The notes under the pieces were generated by a model. The model made no database searches. It was not told the DNA's origin and was given only the letters and a program-made list of their open reading frames with translations. Both the position numbers and the translations under genes were made by a program. A DNA stretch of 64,000 nt from Aplectana chamaeleonis. Its lineage: Eukaryota; Nematoda; Chromadorea; Rhabditida; Cosmocercidae. The stretch is taken from contig JAPDOI010000446.1 in the NCBI GenBank assembly GCA_029168955.1, forward strand, positions 1-64,000. Direction: 5' to 3'. Numbering within the stretch: the first letter of the stretch is position 1; every line of letters starts with the position of its first letter. Positions 23,701 through 35,700 of this stretch are shown piece by piece.

Positions 23701-26700
23701 GCAGATGGATTATCTCGTTGTTAGGAATAGGAAGTTAGGGGCCAAGGTGGATTCACTCACGGCCGAGAATGTAAGATTGAGAGATATGCTAGATAAACGT
23801 CAGTCTGCACCAATTGTTGTGTCGTCTCAGAGTCCTGTTATGCTGTGACCTCAGGATATAGCATTTTCTATGCCTGTAAACCCAGCAACTCAGTGTTCGG
23901 AAAACTTGTAAGCCCTCTCAGGACTCCTCAATGCCATCTCTCATGTATCATAACCAATATCCGGTCAGTGGTTAGAAATTCTGAGCCCTTGCTCTATCTC
24001 CTTCAAAACTCGATACCGATATAATAGCTATAACAGAAACTTAGCTTGTCGGTGGAATTGATTTGGCTTCCCTTCTTGGTGATTGCTCTGCTCATTACGA
24101 GGTTTTAAGGTGCGATCGAAGCCGTGAAAAGGGTGGTGGTGTTCTCCTACTAGCACGAAAGCTTTTCTGTCCTGTACCGATGTTTCAAGAGTCTGTGCAG
24201 TGCCCGTATTCATGAAACACTGGGAACCTCCTGGGAAGGTCCAAAGTTCACCCGCTGTTGGACGAGTTTTCGATGCTGCACCTTCCTGGCTACCCTGCAG
24301 GTAAGCAGGAAGGCTTCCAGCTACCTAGCAGGTAGACAGGAGGGTTCGTAGCCACCTAGCGGGTGGACGGAGAGAGGTGTGGCTGCCTGCTACGTCGATC
24401 TCACGCGACAGAAAATTATCGATACCACCCTGACAGGCAGTGCGGACACCTCCTGTTCACCCGAGCACTTGAGGACGGGCATGTTATGCCCGAAGGAATG
24501 CATTATTAGCTGAGCTGAGAGACAGCAGCCACCTACCCGGCGGTCTCCTCTCTGTCTTTGCAGAAGGCTACTCATGCCTATCTCTGCTCTCACAGGTAGC
24601 GAAGAGGGGCCGCCACCACTGAAAGTTCGACAGGAGAGGTACAAATTGGTTGCCATACGACGGGTACGGGAAGGTTACGCCCCCTTCCTGCACCAGCGGT
24701 TTCATGAATACGGCCACAGGATTCTGGCACGTAAGCTTTTCTATCCTGTACCGGTGTTTCAAGAGTCTGCGCCGGATTCTTATGAAATTGTGTGCTCTGA
24801 CTTAGAAATTGACCTCGAGCCTATTCGGATCATTATTGCTTATCGAACTCCTAACTGCGGTGCATTTTTCACAGAACGAATGAATAAGACAATCAGTGAC
24901 CTGGTAGCGTGTAATTGGCCATCCATCGTTACTGGTGATTTCAACTTGCCTGATATCCAGTGGGATAACTGTTCGGCTGTGAGTTCAATCTCCAGTAGCC
25001 TTGTTACTATGTGTACTACCCATAAATTGGTGCAATATGTCGAGGCTGTCACTCGTGGTGATCACATCCTTGATCTGGTTTTGAGCAATGACCGAGACCT
25101 TGTCAGCTCCGTTACAATTTTGCCCCCCTTGGGCTCTAGCGATCACTCCGTAGTTCAGTTCACACTCAACCTTCAAAAACAATCGGCCCCAGTTTTATAT
25201 AAAAGAAATTTCAAAAAAGCCAATTTCGATGCTGTACGTGACTATTTACTAAATGTAGACTGGTTTAGCTCCTTGAACGCTGCGGGCAGTGTTAACGAAA
25301 AAAATGAACTTCTTATCGCAGTCATGCAACACTGCATTGAAATGTTTGTCCCCCTTGAGCACTTTACGGGGAAAAAAACCAAAACTTCCTGCTTACCTAG
25401 CTAGACTTGAGCGTCTGAGATCGAGTTCGTGGTATGAAGCTAAACTCCACAATAGTAGTGAAAAGTGGGGCCACTTTAAGGAAATTAGCGAGCGATTCGT
25501 GCGGAAAATGAAAAAATTCAACAATCAAATCGAGAAAAAAGCTGTGGAATCTAAAGATCGACACTCTTTCTACAGGTTCCTCAACTCAAAACTCCAAGAA
25601 GAGAAGAAGAGCCACGTGTAGGAGTACTTTATAGCCCCGATGGCGTGATTCTGAGGAAGGATGACGAAAAAACCGAGTTACTGGCAAGCGTTTTTAGGAG
25701 GCTTTCTCTGAAGCTTCCGATACGTCGAGACATTCTGTTTCCGGTGAATTTGCCGCAATGAATGACTCATGCTGGTTCTACAGGAATGAAATTTTGAATG
25801 AACTTCTACGATGGCCTAACTCTCAATCTCAAACCCCTGACGACATCCCGCTTAGTTTCATCAAAAACGTCGCCAATGAGATTTCTAGTCCTTTAGAACA
25901 CATTTTTAATCTAATTAGTTACTTCAATTCCAAAAAACCCCCGTTCACTAACTAACCCGTCTAACTTCAGACCTATCAGTATTACATCTATTTTCTCGCG
26001 TCTTTTTGAAAAAAATCTCAAAAAACGGATAGTTGCCCATCTTGACGATAACCATATCATCTCCTCTCTTCAGCATAGGTTTCAGAAGGGCAAGTCCATG
26101 GTGACGGCAATTATAGAAACGTTGAACAACTGGACAGCTCTCATTGATCAAGGAAAAAATGTGGACGTTGTTTATTTTGACTTCACCAAGGCTTTCGATA
26201 AGGTTCCCCATGATAAATTGTTGCGAAAACTTTCACTTGTTGGTATTCATCCGCGAATTGTCTAATGGATTTCGTCTTTTTTTGACTGATAGGACATTTT
26301 CTGTCCGCGTTAACTCGTCCTTTTCGAGTCCGCGACCCGTTCATAGCGGAGTCCCACAAGGAGGAGTACTTTCTTCCATCCTTTTCAACATCTACACGTA
26401 TGAAATCGCGAATTTGATCAGTCACTTCGGCACCGGGTTCAGTGCTTTCGCTGATGATATCAACATTTATCATGAGGTTACTTACCCTGGGGGCTGTGAA
26501 TCTTTACAGCAATCAGTTAATGCTATCAGCATATGGTCTCATGATTGGGATTTGCCCCTGTCTAAGGAAAAGACCAAAATTCTCCACCTCGAGGCCAACA
26601 ATCGTACCTTCAATTTTGGCATCGAGGGGACTTCCATTGAGGCTACTGATCAGATAACTGATCTTGGTTTCGTCATTACCAGGAGTCTTAGCTTCGATGT

Positions 26701-29700
26701 GCATTGTGAGGTCACGTCGAGAACGGCTACTGTTGCAGTGAATAAGATATTCAGAGCTTTGGCAACACATAATCCATCTGTGCTTATAAGAGCCTACACC
26801 ACCTAACGTGAGGCCAATTCTTGAATATGGCACGCCGGTGTTTAATCCCTACAAAGTGAAGGACATCAACTGTTTGGACAAAGTCCAAAGCAACTTCACA
26901 AGGAAATTGTTTATTAGGATGCATGGTCTTGTTTATGGCCGCATACCCGATTCCGAGCATCTTGTTTATGGCCGCATACCCGATTCCGAGCAGAGAAGTG
27001 AGCTATTTCATTTGAAACCGTTATCCCTCAGAAGAGTAGAGAATGACTTACTTCTTCTCCACAAGATCCCGTTTGGCGTAGATTTCGGTCTTAAACCTGA
27101 GGACCTTGTGACAACGAGAGAGTCAACCACTAGAGGAGGCCCCGTCAAGCTCCACCGGTTCACATCAAACCTTAACTGCAGGCGTCACGTTTTCATCAAC
27201 AGAACTATACCCATTTTTGAGAACCTTGGTAGAAATCATTCCATTCCTTCCAACTACACGTCATTCAAACAATTCATTCGAGAAAAAATTGAGCTGGCTG
27301 ATCGTACAAGTAGCTCTTCCTGACTGGCTGGATACCTTGTGATTCCTTCCTTTAGGTTGATTAATGCAGCAATGCGTTTTTTTGTTTGTTTGTTTTTTGT
27401 TCCGCTTTGTTATTTTTTTTCGTTTCCGTGCTTCAACTTCCTATGGTTCATTCGTATTCCGCGGTCGTTTTGAACATTGTTTTTTTACTACATAGGCTGG
27501 CCTACGTAATAAATATATATTTATCTGAAAATTGCATCTTCAGCAAGTGGCTTCAGCTCAGATTGTATGCCAACGAAACGGAGCCTATCGCATGTCGTGA
27601 AATTGTTCCATCAGATTTGGCTATCAAATTGATTTCCTAAATGTAGTGAAATTGTTGAATCGATTTGGCTGTTGTTGGTAGGTATATGCAGATAACATAA
27701 TCATTAAATGTAGTGAAATTGTTTCAAATGGATTTGGCAGGCGCTCTATGAATTATCAGAGTCAAAACACGCGTCAGGAGGAGCTTTGCTTGCAGCGTAT
27801 ATTGAATCAAATGAGAACAAGAATAAGTTTAGCAACAAAAACGTTTCCATACAATATGAACATGAAAGCGTTGAGGACACAAAGACATAGCGCCAGTAGC
27901 TAATAAATCGTGTTGAATTTCGTTTTCGTGACTTTTATAGTCCACAGCAATGGAAGTAGGACCTGGTGAGGTTGCGGACTCTTCCTGACATACTGTAGTC
28001 TGATCTTGTCATCACTCACTTTTTCGAAACAACTGAGATGTGTCGGTGAGTTTGTGATTCCATTCTCACATTTTCACCTGTTTTCATTTCCTCCACAGAT
28101 GTATTCATATCGGTGAAAACACAAACTCACCGACCAATCACAGCTATTTCGGAAAATTGAGTGGTACCACTAACAAACTACCGTATGTTAGGACGAGTCC
28201 GCAACCTCACCAGGTCCTACTTCCATTGCTCTAGACTATATCTAATCGGTGAGGGAAGGTCTAGTACCTCACTAAGTGGTTTGTGGGAGCTACACTGAAA
28301 AGACAGAATAACATTCGAAAACCTTATTTCTAGCCCATGAGGCCACATTTCGTTCAGCATTCTTAATTGAGAAGTAGTTTTTTTTTCTTTTTGTGTTAAT
28401 TTGCTCGCCAGAGGACCTTCTGACGCGTGATTTGACTCTGATAATTCATAGAGCGCCTGCCAAATCCGCTTGCAACAATTCCACTACATTTAATGATTAT
28501 GTTATCTGCATATAGTACCAATAACAGCCAAATCAATTAAACAATTTCACCTCATTTAAAAAATCAGTTTGATAGCCAAATCTAATGAAACAATTTCACG
28601 ACATTTTGGAGCAATGCCAAATCCTTAACCTTTTCTGCGGAGCCCAACTTTCAGAAATTTCACAACTTTTTCCAAGGGTTTCCCTTCTACAATATCGTAT
28701 AAGAACGTAAAGGCCAACCGAACATTGCTCGACACGACGCGGTCGCGTCACGGCTCTATATTTTTCCAAGTTTTTACTTCAATTTTGTTATATCCTGACC
28801 ACCGGTGGTGCTGTTTTCCTACTTCCTAGTCCAGGCAGATCCTCAACTGCTGACCCCTGGAGAAGGACGGTATGTGAATGAAGACACACCGCTCTCCACT
28901 TCTTTTATACCCTACCCTTTATCAATTGGTTATCATCAATTTTGTTTACGAGAGCCGTGACGCGACCGCGTCGTGTCGAGCAATGTTCGGTTGGCCTTTA
29001 CGTTCTTATCAATATCGTCAATCTCTAGAAGTCAGGTACGTTTTTTTAGAAAACATAGTGGTAGAAATGAAGATTGCATGATAAGATTGCCAGGATTGCA
29101 TGATAATAGTTGCAACGCGGCTTCCTACAGATAAGATACAAGGCATACACTATTTGAATTTCAAAGTTGAGAAAACGAAAAAAAGAGTTTTAAAATGACC
29201 CAATGGTACAGGGTCAGGGCACTAACCTGGACCGGGGGGGGGCCACCATTCAAGACAGAAATGAAATGAACCACCGATTGGCAAAGCTAGCAGTCGAAGT
29301 ATTTCCATAGAGCTCTCATGGAAACAATGATTGATAGCAGTATCAGGCATCTTATCAGAGTTTTTCATCATTTCTATGAGTAAATCTTGGGTGGCCCCAC
29401 CCCGTCTAGGATAAACCCATGGTCAGTCGCTCTAGCCAACCTTTACCGGTTCGTGCTGATGTGGCTCGTCTGCGCCGGCTCATAGGTCTGATTCGGAAGC
29501 ATGACTTGCATACGGTACCCTGGACATTTAACTGAGGTCATGCGAACGTCCCTTAACGTCCAGTCCTGCACACTCCTACTGAGGTCCTGCACACAATCTA
29601 CGACGTCCTGCACACGTCCCATGATTCCTGCCCACTCCTACTACGGTCCTGCACACGTTCAATGATGTCCTGCACACCCCTACTGGGATGCTGCACAGGT

Positions 29701-32700
29701 CCCATAATGTCCTGCACACTCCTACTAAAGTCCTGCACACTCCTACTAAGGTCTTGCACACGTCCCATGATGTCCTGCCCACTCCTACTACGGTCCTGCA
29801 CACGTTCCATGATGTCCTGCACACTCCTACTGAGGTCCTGCACAGGTCCCATGATGTCCTGCACACTCCTACTAAGGTCTTGCACACGTTCCATGATGTC
29901 CTGCACACTCCTACTGAAGTCCTGCACACGTTCAATGATGTCCTGCACACTCCTTCTGAGGTCCTGCACAGGTCCCATGATGTCCTGCACACTCCTACTA
30001 CGGTCCTGCACACGTTCCATGATGTCCTGCACACTCCTACTGAGGTCCTGCACAGGTCCCATGATGTCCTGCCCACTCCTACTACGGTCCTGCACACGTT
30101 CAATGATGTCCTGCACACCCCTACTGGGATGCTGCACAAGTCCCATAATGTCCTGCACACTCCTACTGAGGTCCTGCACACATTCTACCACATCCTGCAC
30201 ACCCCTACTGGGGTCCTGCACACGTCCCATGATGTCCTGCCCACTCCTACTACGGTCCTGCACACGTTCAATGATGTCCTGCACAGGTCCCATGATGTCC
30301 TGCACACTCCTACTACGGTCCTGCACACGTTCCATGATGTCCTGCACACTCCTACTGAGGTCCTGCACAGGTCGCATAATGTCCTGCCCACTCTTACTAC
30401 GGTCCTGCACACGTTCAATGATGTCCTGCACACCCCTACTGGGATGCTGCACAGGTCCCATAATGTCCTGCACACATTCTACCACATCCTGCACACCCCT
30501 ACTGGGGTCCTGCACACGTCCCATGATGTCCTGCCCACTCCTGCTACGGTCCTGCACACGTTCAATGATGTCCTGCACACCCCTACTGGGATACTGCACA
30601 GGTCCCATAATGTCCTGCACACTCCTACTAAGGTCTTGCACACGTTCCATGATGTCCTGCACACTCCTACTGAGGTCCTGCACACATTCTACGACGTACT
30701 GCACACCCCTACTGGGATCCTGCACAGGTTCCATGATGTCCTGCACACTCCTACTAAGGTCTCGCACACGTTACATGATGTCCTGCACACTCCTACTAAG
30801 GTCTTGCACACGTTCCATGATGTCCTGCACACTCCTACTGAGGTCCTGCACAGGTCCCATCATGTCCTGCACACTCCTACTGAGGTCTTGCACATGTTCC
30901 ATGATGTCCTGCACACTCCTGCTGAGGTCCTGCACACGTTCCATGATGTCCTGCACACTCCTACTGAGGTCCTGCACACGTTCCATGATGTCCTGCACAC
31001 TCCTACTGGGATCCTGCACAGGTTCCATGATGTCCTGCACACTCCTACTGGGGTCCTGCAAACGTCCCATGATGTCCTGCCCACTCCTACAACGGTCCTG
31101 CACACGTTCAATGATGTCCTGCACACTCCTACTGGGGTCCTGCACAGGTCGCATGATGTCCTGCCCACTCCTACAACGGTCCTGCACACGTTCAATGATG
31201 TCCTGCACACACGTACTGAGGTCCTGCACAGGTCCCATGATGTCCTGCACACTCCTACTAAGGCCCTAGTTATACACCGGCGGGACGCTGCGTAAATAGC
31301 AAGACAACTATAACTTATATGCGCCCTAACTGTGCTCAGGCATGCCAAAAGGAACAGTGGTCGCAGAAAAACGCGCCGGAAGGCCGCACAGAGCAGTTAT
31401 ACACGCCACGGCACCGTATACTGTATCCCTGCGGGACCTGCCCTGTTGGAAATTTGCCAATTTCCACCAGCTGATTATTTTTCAGATTTAAAATTGTTAA
31501 AACATTACCAAAACGACATAACGAGCACTGTTATGACGAGAGAAATTGATTATTAGTGATATTCTGCAATTCAAAAACGTCAGCAGCGAAAAAAACCGAT
31601 AAAATATAGTTAAAAACGCATGGAAATTTTTCGTCTGCAGTATTGCGTCAAGGACGCCAAAGACGCAACATTGCAGACGAGTCTCTGATTCACGCAGCAA
31701 GCAGCGGCAATGTCATCGCGAGACGTTTTCATTCCGCTGGTGTATAACTAGGGCCTAAGGTCTTGCACACGTTCCATGATGTCGTGCACACTCCTACTGA
31801 GGTCTTGCACACGTTCCATGATGTCCTGCACACTCCCACTGAGGTCCTGCATAGGTCCCATGATGTCCTGCTCACTCCTACTAAGGTCTTGCACACGTTC
31901 CATGATGTCCTGCACACTCCTACTAAGTCCTGCACACGTTCCATGATGTCCTGCACACTCCTGCTGAGGTCCTGCACACATTCTACGACGTCCTGCATAC
32001 CCCTACTGGGGTCCTGCAAACGTCCCATGATGTCCTGCACACTCCTACTGAGGTCCTGCACAGGTCCCATGATGTCCTGCACACTCCTACTAAGGTCTTG
32101 CACACGTTCCATGATGTCCTGCACACTCCTACTGAGGTCCTGCGCAGGTCTTATGATGTCCTGCACACTCCTACTGATGTCCTGCACACACTCTACGACG
32201 TCCTGCACACCCCTACTGGGGTCCTGCGTACGGCCCATGATGTCCTGCCCACTCCTACTACGGTCCTGCACACGTTCCATGATGTCCTGCACACTCCTAC
32301 TGAGGTCCTGCACAGGTCCCATGATGTCCTGCACACTCCTACTAAGGTCTTGCACACGTTCCATGATGTCCTGCACACTCCTACTGAGGTCCTGCACAGG
32401 TCCCATGATGTCCTGCACACTCCTACTAAGGTCTTGCACACGTTCCATGATGTCCTGCACACTCCTACTGAGGTCCTGCACACGTTCCATGATGTCCTGC
32501 ACACTCCTACTGGGATCCTGCACAGGTTCCATGATGTCCTGCACACTCCTACTAAGGTCTCGCACACGTTCCATGATGTCCTGCACACTCCTACTGAGGT
32601 CTTGCACACTCCTACTGAGGTCCTGCACAGGTCCCATGATGTCCTGCACACTCCTACTGAGGTCCTGCACACGTTCCATGATGTCCTGCACACTCCTACT

Positions 32701-35700
32701 GAGGTCCTGCACACATTCTACAACATTCTGCACACCCCTACTGGGGTCCTGCACACGTCCCTTGATGTCCTGCCCACTCCTGCTACGGTCCTGCACACGT
32801 TCCATGATGTCCTGCACACTCCTACTGAGGTCCTGCACAGGTCCCATGATGTCCTGCACACTCCTACTAAGGTCTCGCACACGTTGCATGATGTCCTGCA
32901 CACTCCTACTAAGGTCTCGCACACGTTCCATGATGTCCTGCACACTCCTACTAAGGTCCTGCACAGGTCCCATGATGTCCTGCACACTCCTACTGAGGTC
33001 TTGCACACGTTCCATGATGTCCTGCACACTCCTACTGAGGTCCTGCACAGGTCCCATGATGTCCTGCACACTCCTACTGAGGTCCTGCACACGTTCCATG
33101 ATGTCCTGCACACTCCTACTGAGGTCCTGCACACATTCTACAACATTCTGCACACCCCTACTGGGGTCCTGCACACGTCCCTTGATGTCCTGCCCACTCC
33201 TGCTACGGTCCTGCACACGTTCCATGATGTCCTGCACACTCCTACTGAGGTCCTGCACAGGTCCCATGATGTCCTGCACACTCCTACTAAGGTCTCGCAC
33301 ACGTTCCATGATGTCCTGCACACTCCTACTGAGGCACTGTATACATTCTACGGCGTCCTGCACACCCCTACTGAGGTCTCACATAGTCAACCGACACTTC
33401 AGCACACCCTGCGACGCCTTCTTATCGATGGTGCGCTTGGAACGAATACGCGCCGCGGTCAAGTACAACAATCCCGCACAGCGTCCTCTTCCGAGCCGGG
33501 CGTTTAAAGTACACCACCCTGGAGAGCAAGGTGTTTATATGGAGTCTAAGAAAACAATGACTGATAACGAAAAACCCACCATTTTCATAAACTAATCTTG
33601 AGAGGCCGATTTCCGAGTCTGAAACGCCCGTTAGGGGCCCAGAAGTCATTATGGTGAGTTCTGACAATTGTTTTTGTCATTCCGGTGGCCGATTACCTCT
33701 AGTCACAAGCTTTCGAGCGATTTGGTCCACGCCTTCCAAAAAAAATGGTTTTCGACGGACGGAGGTGGAGCGCATCGAATGGTGAACAGCTCATACCTCT
33801 GGTGACGGTATGAATAGGTGATCTCATTGTAGGGCATCCGCGCGGGAAGAGATCAAAGCCAAATCCTGGTGCGCGCTTCACGCGCACCACAATTATTCGC
33901 GGCTAAACCTCTGACTGATTCACGCTTCACTCACCGCTGCTATGAGTTTCTCTACCATCATGGTGTCACTACTTCGAGCAGCAATGTGCAGACGAGTTTC
34001 CCCATGCGCATTTTTCTCTTTATCGCAATCTTTCTCGATTTCTCTATCACTGTTTCGAAGACGTGCCATCTCTGAAAGTAGTAAAACTCGACAAGGCTAA
34101 CACATCACAATTGGATAGACTTCAGTTATACCCATGCATTCAGTAAGGATCGCCTTATCAGGTCTTGCTCCCACATCATCGTCGACGTCGAATTCTTGGT
34201 CACTGTCGCTCTCCTCTGAGCCATCAACGCTTTCGAAATGCTCAGCTCGTGTGAGACACATAGACGCCCCCTCATTGTCTCCGATTGAACTCAGATAACG
34301 TCCCATGACTTCATGAAGGGCCTTCTGTAAGTGTTTTCATACTACAGTGGCGAGATGCACTAGCTACCATAATATGCAGAACAGTCTTCCCCAAAACACT
34401 TGTCACCCTCGAGTCTTACACCCAATCACAACTTCTGACATGACTGGCGGCATCACGTCTAGGGTGAAGACGGCTCCGGCTCTCCCTAATCGCGGTGGAG
34501 CCAATTCGCAACACATTCGGGTATCAAATTTCAAATTTATTACATGTGATGCACATGTAAAACGTAGCAAAACAAAATAGCAATGAGAAGAGAGTAAAAA
34601 AACATGGTAGACGCACAATTAAAAAGGGAGCGATGGAATTTCAAAGCCATATTCAACAAGGAAAACCTAAAAGCCACGGAAAACGAATGATTAACCCTAG
34701 TGCAGGTAACAAGAGAGCTGTTTTTTGAAAATGGCAAGACTGTCCGAAATTTGTGTAGCCCTGCTCATCCTTGCGTACTCCGAACCAGCTCGACAAGTGA
34801 AAAAGCCGCGCCTTAGCGAAGTTCGAGGCTGATGAAAAACAATTTTGAACCGCTCACCTCTCGTTCTGGATAATGCTAACTCGAAAAAATTTCTACTTTT
34901 GAGACCAATTTTTCGATTAAGAATGTTATATACCATAATTAGATCATTTTTTCTACGCCTAAGGTCTAACGTTTCCAGATTAAGCATTCTGTTTCTTATC
35001 AGCCAACGTGGGATACTCGCGTACGTGAATCCCAACGAACGAATGAACAACTTTCTGGTAAAACTATTCTGTATCTTTTCCAGTTTGCTGACCATGGTCT
35101 TCTTATTTGGGAAGTAAATGCAAGTTCCGTATTCCAGAATTGAACGAACGTACAATTTATACGCTTTAATGAGGAGAATTGGATTTTTAGTCTTGAGGGA
35201 TTTGAACAAAAGGAAAAGTCGGTGTTCTGCTTTAGCTTGTATACTTCTTAAATGTTGATCGAACGTGAGTTTGGAATCGATTACAAAACCTAGGTCTTTG
35301 ACTGAATCAGCCGAACTAAGTGTTGTGCCATTTAGACTATACCTTGCCTCAGTATTCGAAGCACCTAAATGCAGAACCTTTGTTTTCTCAGCGGAAAGTG
35401 GGAGCATGTTGTTGTGAGACCAGTTAGCAACAGTATCAATAGCAAGTTGGATGTGTGAAGCGTTTGAGGTCCCTACCGTATCATAAATTTTCAAATCATC
35501 GGCAAACATTTTACATTTCACACCTAGCTCTTCAATGGCCCCAGGGAGGTCAAACGAGTATACATTAAAAAGGATGGGGGATAGACAGCTCCCTTGGGGA
35601 ACACCGCTCGGAGCCTTTTTGACCGAAGACAGTGTCCCCTTCACATTCACTTGGAACGTGCGGTCACTTAAGAACTTTTCAATCCATTTTATGATAGTGG

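Noticed and set aside
23504..27530. Host gene with exo/endonuclease domain
   Set aside because: The endonuclease is followed by RT motifs and a CR1-type C-terminus; it is a LINE.
29570..33390. CRISPR-like repeat array
   Set aside because: No unique spacers: the whole unit repeats, and the context is eukaryotic.
29576..33595. Frames of more than 500 codons on both strands with Cys/His- or Val-Gln-Asp-rich repeats
   Set aside because: They result from 21-bp half-units and exist in most frames at once. A Harbinger MITE interrupts the array, which a gene would not tolerate.
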